Shown piece after piece: positions 40,401 to 53,314 of a DNA stretch of 64,000 bases (positions are counted from its first letter, which is position 1; every line of letters begins with the position of its first letter). The notes under the pieces were generated by a model, which was not told the DNA's origin, did not search any database, and saw only the letters and a list, made by a program, of their open reading frames with translations. The position numbers and the translations under genes were made by a program. Source of the DNA: Labia minor (Eukaryota; Arthropoda; Insecta; Dermaptera; Spongiphoridae); NCBI GenBank assembly GCA_963082975.1, contig OY720344.1:79224053-79288052 (forward strand), read 5' to 3'.

Positions 40401-43400
40401 ATCAAAATTATACGAAATGAACTTCACATAATAAATATATATTTTATGTTAGAGATAAGAATTATAAAACAGTTCGTATTGCAATATTTTAAACAAAGTT
40501 GTGTATTTATATATATATAAATATAAGTTACAAATTTGTTTAAAATATATGTTTAAAATAATATATAAGTTATATATATATACATGCATATGAAATTCAT
40601 CTTTCTCGTGAAATAGCGCGAATTTCGTCTGTTTTAAAATTTCTTACGCAGAAGTTTTCACTTCTGTCGGCCAGTCCCACGACTGCCAATTTTGCTTTTT
40701 TAATTCCGAAAAGCTGCAAAGCACGTTTTTTTGTCTTTAGTTTGTTTTATAACCACTTGGGGCGCTAAACAGTTTTTCAAAAAAACACTATAGAAAAAAA
40801 ATATATGTACCTATATATTATATATTTATGTATTATTGAGGAGCACAAGTTCATTAATTTTAATCAGATTGATGCAAATGTGTAACATTTAATAATTGTA
40901 ATAAATAATTAAAGAATTGTGTATCAATATTTTTTAAAGGGTAGAGCGAGAGCTCGGTGTCCCAGGTATTAATATTACCAGCCAAATCCAATAATAATGA
41001 ATCATTTTTTTTAACTTAAGTACCGAGCCGAGGCTCGGGGTCCCGGTACTTAATATAATAATTCTACTAGTTTCTGAAAATTTATTTAAAACAAATTTAA
41101 ATTTAAATCAATAAAAATTAATTTTATATTTTACACTATAATAATAATATACTATATAATAATACAAGCTAATTGTTAGAATTTTTAAAATCTACATAAG
41201 TTAGAGTTGAAGATGAAATCTCAATATAAATAATAATATTGTTTTTATAAAAAATATTCACATTTATTTATATATATAATATTTAATATTGTAAGTGCGA
41301 CGTCAAAAAATAAGAACGAAATAGCAAGATGTTACATTTCAAAATATTTACAGCTGGTCAGTATTGATAATTGATAGTTTTAGTTTAGTAGTTTACATTA
41401 AAAAAAAGAGATATATATATATAGAAAGAGAGATATAGATATAAGCAAAAGCACTGAATAGAATTGTTATCTGAAATATTATTAATATATCTAAAAAAAA
41501 AGGCTAGCCTAGAGCAGCATCGACCGACCGATCAAATACAGACCAGCCTTCGCGGAGGCCGCGGCCGCGGCTTCAGCAGCAGCTGCTGAGGCCTTCCATC
41601 GCCTAACAAGAACCAAATGGGCCACAACTACTAGAGCGAAGCCCACTCCGAGTTTTACGGCAACTGGAATAACGAATACAGAATACTAACCAAAAAATCT
41701 TCTAAAACATTAAAAAAATACATAAACAGATAAAAGGAGGGTTGCATTTCCCGGGTAGTTAAATGAGGATTCACACAATTGATAGAACTCAAATTCTTAA
41801 TAAAGTTCAATTTTTATATTTGAAAAAAAAAACGAAAACAAATGGGTATTATCATATAATAAAATTATTTTAACAAATTTAAACATCTAAATCTAAATTT
41901 AACGACAGAGAATCTAGAGTAGGTTGTGATTACAGTAGTGATTGATGTTTTCAAGTTTGTTATGACATTGAAATGTAGAATTAAATTTACTTACTTCCTG
42001 ATGACAAAAGACTTTCATTATCTGGAACAATATCTTCTTCTTCTTCTTCTTCCTCTACATCATCAATAAGTTGATCTTGAGCAATTTCATTATCTGAGTC
42101 TTGAGGTTCATCAACTTCTTCAACATCTTCGATATCATTTATCTATTTACAAAAAAATATTGTATTTCATTAATGGTATTAAACCTATTCAAATAATTAT
42201 TAAATAATAAATTTAAAAAAAATGCATTTGATAATTTAAATAAATAATCTTATATGAACTCAAAAGAAAATTTTAATGGAATTTTATTTTATTTCATTAT
42301 ATACCTTAACTCTTTTTTAAATTCTTTGACTTATATTTTTGTAAGGAAACATTTTACATTGATCTAAATCAATCAAATATATTTTTTTATTTAAAAAGAT
42401 CTTTGATAGAATTATATTTATTATTGTATTGTATTTATTATCTTTAGTATATTTATTTATTATTATTTATCTTACCCTCTTTTTAGATGGAAGATCATTT
42501 TGCATGGGAGGAGGAGGTGGGGGAACCGGTGGTTTTGATGTGGAAGAAGGTTTTTGTGTTGGAAATGAAGATGTAGTTGTTGGAACTTTTGATTGATTAT
42601 TTATTTTGGGTTCAATCGTTTTTTCTTTTTCATTATTTTTTAAATCTTTCAAATTTGCTTCATTTTCTGTTTTTTTCATTATATTAATTTCCTTCTTTGC
42701 AGGAATAACATTTTCTGTTTGTTTTGTTGTGTCGAAGGATGGTAATTTGGAGTCGGTAGGTTTTGGAGTTTCAATTTTTTCTGGTTTTTTAATTGATTGT
42801 TCATCGATAATTTTTGTATTAATATCAGGTTGTTTTGTATTAGTAGGTTTAAAAGTATTTCCATTTTTAATTGATTCATTATTTCCTTCACTTTCAGCAA
42901 GTGTTGCTTTAGTAACTATACGCATTTCTGGTTTCATAGTAGTAGCTTGAAGATTTCGTTTTTGTGGTGTTACAAAGGAAGGTTCAATTGAACCTATTGA
43001 AATTTCCTCTCTCATAGGTTTTGTGGATTCACCTTTAGGTTCATTAGTTTCTTTATTTGGTTTTCTTTGGGATTCAGTTACGATAATTGAATCAGAAATT
43101 TGTGATTTTGAAGATTTTGGAAGACGTGTTGGATAAAGAGTTTCTCTACTATTTTCATTAATCTCAAGTTTTTTAGTTTTTTGTTTATCAGTATCAAGAG
43201 TTGGTGAAGGAATAACTTGAGCAACAGGTCGCCCTCCAGTATGTGGATCCCCTTGGTAAGTACTTCTTTGGGAACCTTGAGCCCGTTTGGGTTTAGCCTA
43301 AAGAATGAATAATCATGCCAAATATAATTAATTTAAGCAGCATGCTTTTGTAGATGATATGATTAAAATAAAATATTTCAGATGTTAAATTTAAAAAAAA

Positions 43401-46400
43401 AATTTAAATCAAATTATGGTTGAAAAAAATGGTTATATAAATAAAAAAAATTAATTAAAATCAAAATTTGACACTCGACAATTCTTAAAATAAATAATAT
43501 TTGTGAAGGAAATAAAATTCAAAATATAATAAAATAAGCATAAATTAATGTGATTGTACGCATTTTAAACAAATAAAATTTATATTCATCTCACCTCTCC
43601 TTCGTCGCCTTCCTCTTCACTTCCAATACCTTCATCTTCATCATCATTATTATCATCAATTTCTTTACTTTCAGTAATTCCAGGAATTTCTTGTTGTTCT
43701 TCACTGCCATCATCAGGTTCCTCTTCATTATCATCTTCTTCTTGACTGGCGTTAGCTTCCTCACTGCCTTCCCGTGGTTCTTCCTCTTCTTCTTGAGATG
43801 CTTCATCATTTGTTTCATCTTCTTCCGCTTCTTCTGATTGCTCTACTTCTTCTGATTGCTCATCAACTTCTTGTTCTTGTTCTTCTTCCTCTTCCTCCTC
43901 CTCAGCTTGTTCCGTACTTTCTTCCTGTTCTGTTTCTTCAGGTTCCTCTTCCTCTTGGCTAGGTTCAATTTCTTCAGTACTTAAATCGGCTTCATCCTCA
44001 TGGTCTTCCTCTTCTTCTTCATGTTCATCATGTTCATCATGATCATCTTCGTCATGTTTATCTTCACCAGAATGTTCTAAAAAATTAAAATTAAGATATT
44101 AGTGAAAAAGCTATGAATATAAAAAAATACTAAATATAAGAAAAAATTATTGTTATAAATAAATTTTAAATCAAATTAAATATAAATTATTTATAATAAA
44201 AGATCCTTCAAATTAAATAAATAACAAATAAATTAAATAAATAACAAGTAAACATAACATCGAAATCAATTTTAACCATTTATAATTTCAAAAACATAAA
44301 GTTTGAGTGTTTGTGCGTTATCAACAGGTGATTATTGGCACTCTTTCAAAAAATCGGACTTTAACCTCATCCCGTAAGTGGTCAAAAATAACTCACTTTC
44401 ATATATACAAATATTTCACTAATGATATATATAAATGATTAATTAATAAATTCAATTAAACAATTATTTTTCTCCAAGTTTATAATTATTAAAATATTTC
44501 AATTTTAAATGAATATAAAATAATTATAAATATATATTTGTAATAATAATTATTATCTAATTAGAAAATATCTACTTTAAGAATTTTTTAAGGGCTCTCC
44601 AAAAAAATTGAATTTTAATCAGAATATTAAAAAAATCCTATTTAAATTTAATATAAAAAAATATAAACCAAAAGGAAACATTAAAATTGACTCTTTTAAA
44701 ATTAAAAAATCTCTTTGTAATAAAAGTGAAAAATAACTAATTAAAACATTTTTATATTTAATTTTTAATTTTAAAATTGATTCCAAAAAATTAATTTTTT
44801 ATTTACTCTTATTATCAAATCTTACCTTGAGCTTCATGGTCATCACCATGGTCTTCGTCTTCTTCGGAAGCTGCAGGTTCATCATGATCATCATGTTTAC
44901 CAAGAGAATCGTCTACCCAACCATCAAGAAAAGCTGCCCATCTTGATTCACTTACAGGTGTGTCCACTTTCATAAGAAAAACAAAGAAATATCATTAAAA
45001 TATTATTAATTAATATTAATATGTAGATTACCACAACTTACCATCTGTAGATCCACGATATTCTGTTATGACAAGTCCAATCATAACAACAAGAGCTGTC
45101 ATTAATACAAAGAAGACAATTTTAGCAAGAAAGTTTCCTCCAGTTCCTCCATCTTTATGAACATGGAAAGTTTCTTCAGCAGAGAATAGACTTGGAATTT
45201 CTTCAGTAACGGATCCACCAACTTCCTCTAGAAATATATTAAATATAAAGAATGAATATTTTCAGAAATTAATTATAAAATTTTTATATAATAACTAAAT
45301 TATTATTATACCATATTTTGATGATAAATTCAGTATTCACAAAATATTATTTGATCTTAAATTATACATTTTTTCCAAATAAATTTAAAAAAATAAATTA
45401 AAATATAAAAAAAAAACATGAAATACAACAAAAATACAACTGTATAATTTAAATTAATTTAATTTTGACCTTAGCAATCAGCAGCAATTTCCAACCTTTA
45501 TGCTTAAAGTAAAATAATTTAAATAATAAAATTTAAATAAAAATACTCTTGAACAGAGGGGGATTAAACGCCGGGCGGACCGGGCGGCCGCCGGGGCTCA
45601 CCAGACCGAGGGGCCCACCGAAACCTAAATAAAATAAAAATTTCCACATGTGAAATTTGATGTGAAAACAATACCTCCCTTACTATCGTCGGTTGGTAAA
45701 TATTTCCTTAAAAAAATTTAAAAAAACTGTTGTTTATGGATAATCGGAGTTTAAATAAAACAAGTTATTCTTGAAACAGATCTATTTAGGTTGTTTTATA
45801 CTTATACTTATACTTATCTTTATTGAACAACAGATATTTATTTGGTCGTGTTTGAACCCCGACTAACTTAAGAAAAAATAATCAATTTTGGGTCTCGGCG
45901 ACCACAGTAAAAATGATGTATTTTTTACATAAGTACTATATATGTAAGTATAAAACAGCCTAAATTATAATATAAACAAAATTTGTCTTTCAATTATAAT
46001 TGTAAATAACAGAGGGCCCATTTCAATTTTACCGCCCGGGGCCCCCAATCAACTTAATCCGCCACTGCCCTTGAAGAACTTACAATTTTTGCTAAGAAAT
46101 TTAAAATTTTATCTAAAAAATGTAATTTTTATTTATTTTTAAATAATAATATATATTATAACTTATTTAAATTATAATAAAATATTCATAAATGTTTGAT
46201 TATCTTATGATTTGTATTATTCAAGTATATAAAAAATTTCTTTTTAAGAATAAGAAAGAGTTAAAGATTTTTGCTTGCTTCTTTAATAGCTTTTACACAG
46301 ATATTTTTTGAAAAAGAAAGCTATTCAAAAAATGATTTAAAAATATGATTTATATATTTATATTATTAGGGCATCCCGTGGCCCCACAGGAAGGGCCACG

Positions 46401-49400
46401 GTTGCATTTACAACCAGGGACACCAGGGACAAGGAAGTGGAGTGAAACACCCTTGTCGCCAACCACCTTTACCTCAACTTCAACTCCCACATAGATAATT
46501 TTGTCAAATTTTTATAAATAAATAAATAAAAAATTATATTCTTCTTTAATGTTAGCAGTGGCGTAACTAGGGGGGAGCAGGGGGGACATATGTCCCCGAG
46601 CGCCAAATTTAGGGGGCGCAAAATTAGGGAAGCCAATTTGGAACAAAAGAAGAATTAATATTTAAAGTTAAACTGTATTTTGTGTAAGTCAATAAATATT
46701 ATTTATACGCTTATTAAAATCTGTTAAACCTGTTTCGTTATTCGTCATTAATATTCTTTAAAAAAAATTAAATTATATATATATACGAAAGGGGGCGCTG
46801 ATTTCTCAGTTGCCCCCAGGCGCAAGAACCTCACGGTACGCCACTGAATGTTAGAAATAATTTTAATTTAAATATGTCCATCTAGTCGAATCTGACGTAT
46901 TTTGACAGAACACGTCAATTAATTAATCTATCTATCTATATACACTATATAAAAATGAAATGTATGTATTTATGTATGTGGCATTGTACACAGCTGTTGA
47001 TTGGTCGAGGGATCCAAGAGGCGGAGGTAAAGTTTCTAAGGAATTGTGAGAGAAGCAGTTTATATTGGTTATTTTATTAGCTTTAATAAATATTAACCAG
47101 CTGGTCAGAGCGCCTTCGGCGCTCTTCACAGCTGGACGGGGGCTCCGCCCCCTGTACCCCCGAGTGGTACATCGTATTTGGTTAAAAGTAGTAAAAGGTT
47201 TTCATCCATTTTGTTTCAATCCGTATATTACATAAAACATTCATTTCTTTTTGTGTTCTTATTTAAAATATATTTTAATTTAATCAGTAAATTAATTATA
47301 TATATTATTATTGTATATGTTATATCTATCTATTTATATAGCTCAAAGATAGTCGAAAGTTCTTGGCCACATTTCTCCAAATGTCCCTATCCTGAGCCCT
47401 TGTCCTATCTCTCTTACGTCCCTTCCTATGCGTCCATGGTCTTGATTCCCTTTGATAATAATTTTGATGAGATAAGCCTCTTTACTGCATTATAACAGGC
47501 GTTTCCCGATTGATACCTCGATTTAAATTGTATATTAAGATTTTGTATGTTAATACTGTTCCTCTTTGTCACTAAATATTTTTTCTTATCACTATTAATT
47601 TCAAACCTCCATTAATTTTTCCTCGCTATCTGTAATTGCAATTGCCGAATCTCTTATAATATTTAAGACGTCTGCTTAGCCTAACTTTTCAATTATTTTG
47701 TTTAATTGCATTTCGAGTGATTTTTTCCCAATTTGTGTAATCACATACTCACAACATGCAACATATAATTGGTCAAAGAATATGTATATAATATTTATAA
47801 TTTTTATGTTTTATTTATATTTATAATTTAATTTTGTTTTTGTTTTCTTTTAATAAATAATTCTAATATTAAAAATGCGTAGAGGACGTCTAAAAAATCA
47901 TATTTTAATTTTTATATAACCAAGAAATCATTTTTCACTCATTTTCAATTGGCGTTTTGATATACAAAATTAAAGATTATATAAATAAGTAATTTTAATT
48001 TTGATCTCATAATTGGATTTCCTTTTTCATGTAAGTATATAATTAAGGGGGCAGCATGGCTGAATGGGTAGAGTACTAGATTTCTACACAGGAAGCCTGA
48101 GTTCGAATCCCAGCATAGAACTCAAGATTATATATTTATTTAATAAATTAATTAATTAATAAATATAAAAATCTAATTCAATTTAACATCGGCTGCCCCA
48201 CCGAAGAAGGCAAGGGGAAACCACTTCGGTCAAATTTTCCCATGAACACCCTATGACTCCTTGGAGTTATTAGGGCCACGACACTTCCGCTAGGAAGTTA
48301 TCGACAACGAAGAATATAATTAAGAGTGGAATTACAATATAATCAATAGCTAATATATAATATTAAAAATATATTTACGGATTCGTTCTATAATAAATTG
48401 ATGATGTCATTTAATTCTCCTACTATGTATCGAATCGAATATAAAGATAAATCTTCTTTTAAACGTTGTGTGAAACAATTTCAAATAATTTAAATGTAAA
48501 ACTATTAATGAAATTAAAAAATCAAATATATGAATATAATATAAATATTTTTAATTTTATTTTAAGAATATATATATCTCACAGGCGGTGGTTGTGACGT
48601 CATCCATATATTATAAATTTAAATTAAGAAGAACTAATAAAGATGTAGTTTTCCAGAGATGTGGTCAATAAAACTCAATTTTTCTTTATAAATACTATCT
48701 CTGTTGTGAATTTCAAAAAAATCGTTAGAGTGGTTTTTGAGAACAATGAAACAGAGAAACAAACAGAGAAACAATTTTTACTCTCATAAGAAGATAAGAT
48801 TAATTAATTTATATATAATATATATTTATTTGTATTTATATTTATTTATATTATTAATTTATCTATTAATATTTCTTTAAAATTATATACCATATATCCT
48901 TAAAAAGAATTTCATATCCAGCAGATCAAATAATTTCAGTTACATTACCATATTATTCTATTTTTCTCATCCTTAAAAATTGACTATTACTAATTAATAA
49001 ATCATAGAAAAATGAAATATTTAATCTCATTTTTTTTCCTCATAAATATTTCATCACTCAAGATCATAATTTTTCTCATAACCTAAGTTCCCTTTTAAAA
49101 TATTTCTACTTAAAACAGTGGTGATTCTCTCCACACCCCCTGAGGACCATAGCCAGCCAGTATAGAAATAATCTATCTACTATATATTACTAATCACTAA
49201 ATCATAGTAAAATGAAATATTTCATCACTCAATATCATAAGAAAACCTATACTACAGCGGTCGGGGAACCGGGGTTAATTACTCTAAATGGGGTAAAAAA
49301 GAAATTTTTGGAGGTAAAAATTAAACTCTTTTGTGAGAAAAAAGTATATATTTTTAATTTGCTATTTTATAAACCTGTTAGTATTTTTAAAAATTAAATT

Positions 49401-52400
49401 TTTAGTTATTATTTTCTTTTCAAAATTATCATGGGGATCTATAATAGGAAAGATGCTAAAAAAAGGAGATTTCGTTTTTTTTGCTCTTCACCATGGGGTA
49501 ATATCAACTTACACAAAAATATTTTGGGGTAATGATTAAAAAAGTTCCCCGGCCGCTGCTATACTATAAACACGTGGAGACAGAGAGGGTGGGGGAAGGA
49601 GAGAGGGAAGACAGTTCGCTCATTTCATGCCACGTTTTTTCAGATAAGGGATATTGTGGGCTATGGGGGTAATTGGAACCAAAGGGCATTTTGAGAGTAA
49701 GGGAGACGGGTTTAAAATTTTTTTCTCATTTACAATTAGACAGAGTTCCTGCTTTCTGCAAGAATCTCTATGGCCTCCTGACCTTTTTGGGACACCCTGT
49801 ATAAACCAGATTATGTCAGTTTGTGTTCCATGTTCGCGAGTAGATACAAAACATTTGTTTATTTACGCTCCAAGTGGAAAAACTGAGAACGTTGTTTATA
49901 AACAAGTTTTGCAATGAAAAAAGTGGGCAGAAAGGAAAAGCATCATCTTTTTGTACACACTCAAAATGTCAATCTCACTGCTTTAAAATAAAGTAAACAA
50001 GGCAAGTAAACGCAATACTTTGTATTCTTTGTTATCTTTATTACATGGGGAAGGTTCTTTAACAGGTTGTGTTATGCTCCAGAGGTTTTATTCCGCTTAA
50101 GCTCCAGAAATATGCGACAGAGAAAGCTTCACTAAACAAAACCTGGTAAGTAAACGCCATACATATTTGTTATTTTATCTTTGTTATATTCACTTAACGC
50201 ATGTCTTTGTTTGCTGTAGTTATGCCTATGAGTAAAACGTGTGGTCTATCACAATTCTTCAAGATTTTCAAGCCCAGAATTCGCTTCTTTAAGATTTTAT
50301 TTCAATTTAAACTCCAAAACAATAGTGATTTGACTTTCCTATTTCAAAATATATTTATATGAACAAGAAATATTAATTTAATGATAAATCATATTTTTCA
50401 ATTTCGGATTTAAAAATATCTATTCACGAAAAAGTGCAATTTTCCATCTTTTAAAATAGAGTTTTCCATTAATCTATAAAAGTATCCTCAAAATCACCTG
50501 AATTATTATTATTATAGTTATTCCCGGGAAAATTCTTTAATTTTTATTTCCTGTTTCCCAAAAATAAAAAATTTTCCATGCTGATTATGATGCCGATACC
50601 GAAATCTTTGTTTGTTAACTGAAATAGTCGTAATAAATATAAAATACAAGTGTACATACATACATTTGTCTTTTGTTATAATTTTTTTTTTAAATTTTTC
50701 TATTTTTTGAGTTTTTTTACACTGAACTCTGGCAGACGGCAGTTGCCATTGCCAAATTATTTTGTATTTAACTTTTTTTGTACATATATAGTTATATATC
50801 TGCACGTGTAATAGAAATGTCAATCAACTTTTAGATTAAAAATTCGATTTCACAAGCTTGCGTCTGTTTTAATTTCCTTGATAAGGGTTCTATATAAAAT
50901 TATTCTTGAACAGGTAACGATAATAAAATACACTATTGTACTTGACTATTTGGAAAGAAAGTAATACTCCTCACACCCTTGAAATTAACCCCTATCACAC
51001 GCAATTTGCCTCTTAAAAATAAGGATTCGTTCGACGGGTCAATGTTCATAAAGAAATCGCAAAGTTCATTTGCCATTCTTAAACCTTCACTAAAATTTTT
51101 CCAATTAAATGTCACGTTTCCAGTGCTTGTTGAAGTTTCTTCTTCAATGGGCTGTGAATTTAACATTTCCTCCAATTCGGTTTCAGTCAAATCTTGCGAT
51201 TCAAGTAATTCCTGAATAACCCTTGACTCTATCTGTTCGGACCCATCTCGTCCTATTCTCGGCTATGTTTGCAATCAAAGTTTGAACTTGCACAGATTTT
51301 TTGTCATTTTCCGCAGTTAAAGCAGGCCAGTTTTTTTCAGCATGAATTCAATGTGTGTTGCTTCAGTTTGTTTACATTCTCAAAAACACCGGCGTCCATT
51401 TGAAGCATTTACAAAGAATATTGGGTTGGATAACTATTGAAATCCTTTTAATATTTAGCTTCATAATTCTATCATTGTAGAACTGGTGTGGTTTATCAGA
51501 GAAAAACTTGACGACATGGTTTTCGGTTGCACTTTTGTTTGCCAATTTTTTCCATCAAGAAAGTATTGCAGAGGCCTAAATAAATGGTAGTCAGACGATG
51601 CAATGATCGCATGTTATTAATCTTTTAGGAAATGGGTTCATTTTGTTTGATTTACTAATGTTTAGCAGATGTCGAGACGGTTGGTCAAATTTCGCAGAGT
51701 CATCAATTCATGTGGCTCACAAACATCGAGTTTTTTTTAGTAGTCAACCCTTTTCAAATGATTCCAAACTGTTTGGTAGTTGATGCCCAAGGCGTCAGCG
51801 ATGTTCTGTATATCTTGATTATGTTCAAAATTTGTTAGCTTTTTTACATCCAAATTTCCATCATGAAAACATTCAAACAAATATCCTTACAGCATCCTCA
51901 CCGTAAATGGCACACACTTCTCTGCATGTTTTTGATGCATTGGAGCCTTTTCTATAGTGAATAAGCGGGAGTGTCCTCCCCTAGACTTTCCCGCATATAA
52001 ATAGGTATAAAGAGTTGCGAATGAATATTTAGAATGTAATAAAGTGCTACTTCCGGTTAACTGATATTTTAAATGTAAAAAAACAGATATGGATATAATA
52101 TAAATATTTTTAATTTTATTTTATTTATAATATATAAGGGCTGGCTGTGACGTCATGAAGTGCTGGGTGACGTCATATAATTTTAAATTAAGAAAAAACT
52201 AATGAAGATGATTTTTCTCAAGGATAAAACCAATACAAAGTGCATAACACGTGGAGATATGCCTTCACGTGAAATTTGATATGAAAATAACGCTTCACTT
52301 CCTCTCTTCGATCGGCAATACTAGCACTTCCGGTTTCCGGATTTGCACCAAAAGTTGATCCATTCATCATACTGATGCATTAAGTAAATATACCAAATTT

Positions 52401-53275
52401 CATCAAAATCCGTTGAGCCGTTCAGGCTGTACACATCTATACGAACGGACGGACAGACGGACGGACGGACAGACATCATGCTAAAAATACTTTTTTCTGT
52501 TAAGAAAATGCATGATTCGTGGAGATATGTACCTAAAAATATCCATAGGTGAAATTTGGTGTGAAAACAATACCTCCCTTACTATCGTCGGTCGGTAAAA
52601 AGGAAACGCTACTTGTATAGGTAAAATGTCACTTCCGGTAGTCAGATCATGATGAAATTTGGTATCTCAATTTTTTTCATATTTTTAAATCTATATACAA
52701 AATATGAAGCAAATATCTCGAAGCAAACTGGTACTTTACTTGAAAGGTAAACGCAACCATTGTAGGTAAAGCACCACTTCCGGTTAACCGATTTTGATGA
52801 AATTTTGATAGAAATCTACAAACTGTGAATAATATCGGTGTACCAAATTTCGAAGTCCTAGCTTGATTAGTTTTTGAGTAAATTTGCTTACAGACATTAC
52901 ATACATACATACATACACACACACAGACATAATTCCAAAAATGGTATTTTCCGACTCAGGGAGGTCTAAAACGTCAAGATCTATCAAAATCTCGAAGTCG
53001 AAATTTTTGACGATTCCAATACTTCCCTTATACGAAGTATGCGGGAAAGTAAAAAGCATCATATGGCGGATTTCTTCGTAAATTTCATTCATTTTCCAAC
53101 ATTTGTAACTTTTAACCAAAACAATGCATAACAAAACTGTTAACACAAGAAATGTAGCATTACATATCAGCTGTCAAACGCTCGTAAAATTGGTACCAAC
53201 TGATTAGTGGTTATGGTAGCAGGATCACTAATATCATCTATTGTCAAAAATCGGAAAATACTTTTTAAATGACCC

Positions 53276-53314
<39 letters not shown>

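Larger units (their letters stand above)
38270..41990. other. ASPH intron 6, repeats and GC-rich island
   Basis: 3.7 kb. Holds a tRNA-like sequence (39723), a fold-back element (40183-40665), two direct copies of a CTCGG-TCCC-GGTA motif (40942-41055) and the GC-rich open block at 41509-41685. The remainder is AT-rich. Confidence 0.6.

Noticed and set aside
52677-53146. Minus-strand ORFs of 81 and 120 codons
   Set aside because: They run through the inverted-repeat element and its (CATA)n tract. Only the first residues of the longer frame are mariner sequence.
53278-53312. Independent (AT)n microsatellite
   Set aside because: It directly follows the LINE stop codon and is better explained as the simple-repeat tail of the RTE element.
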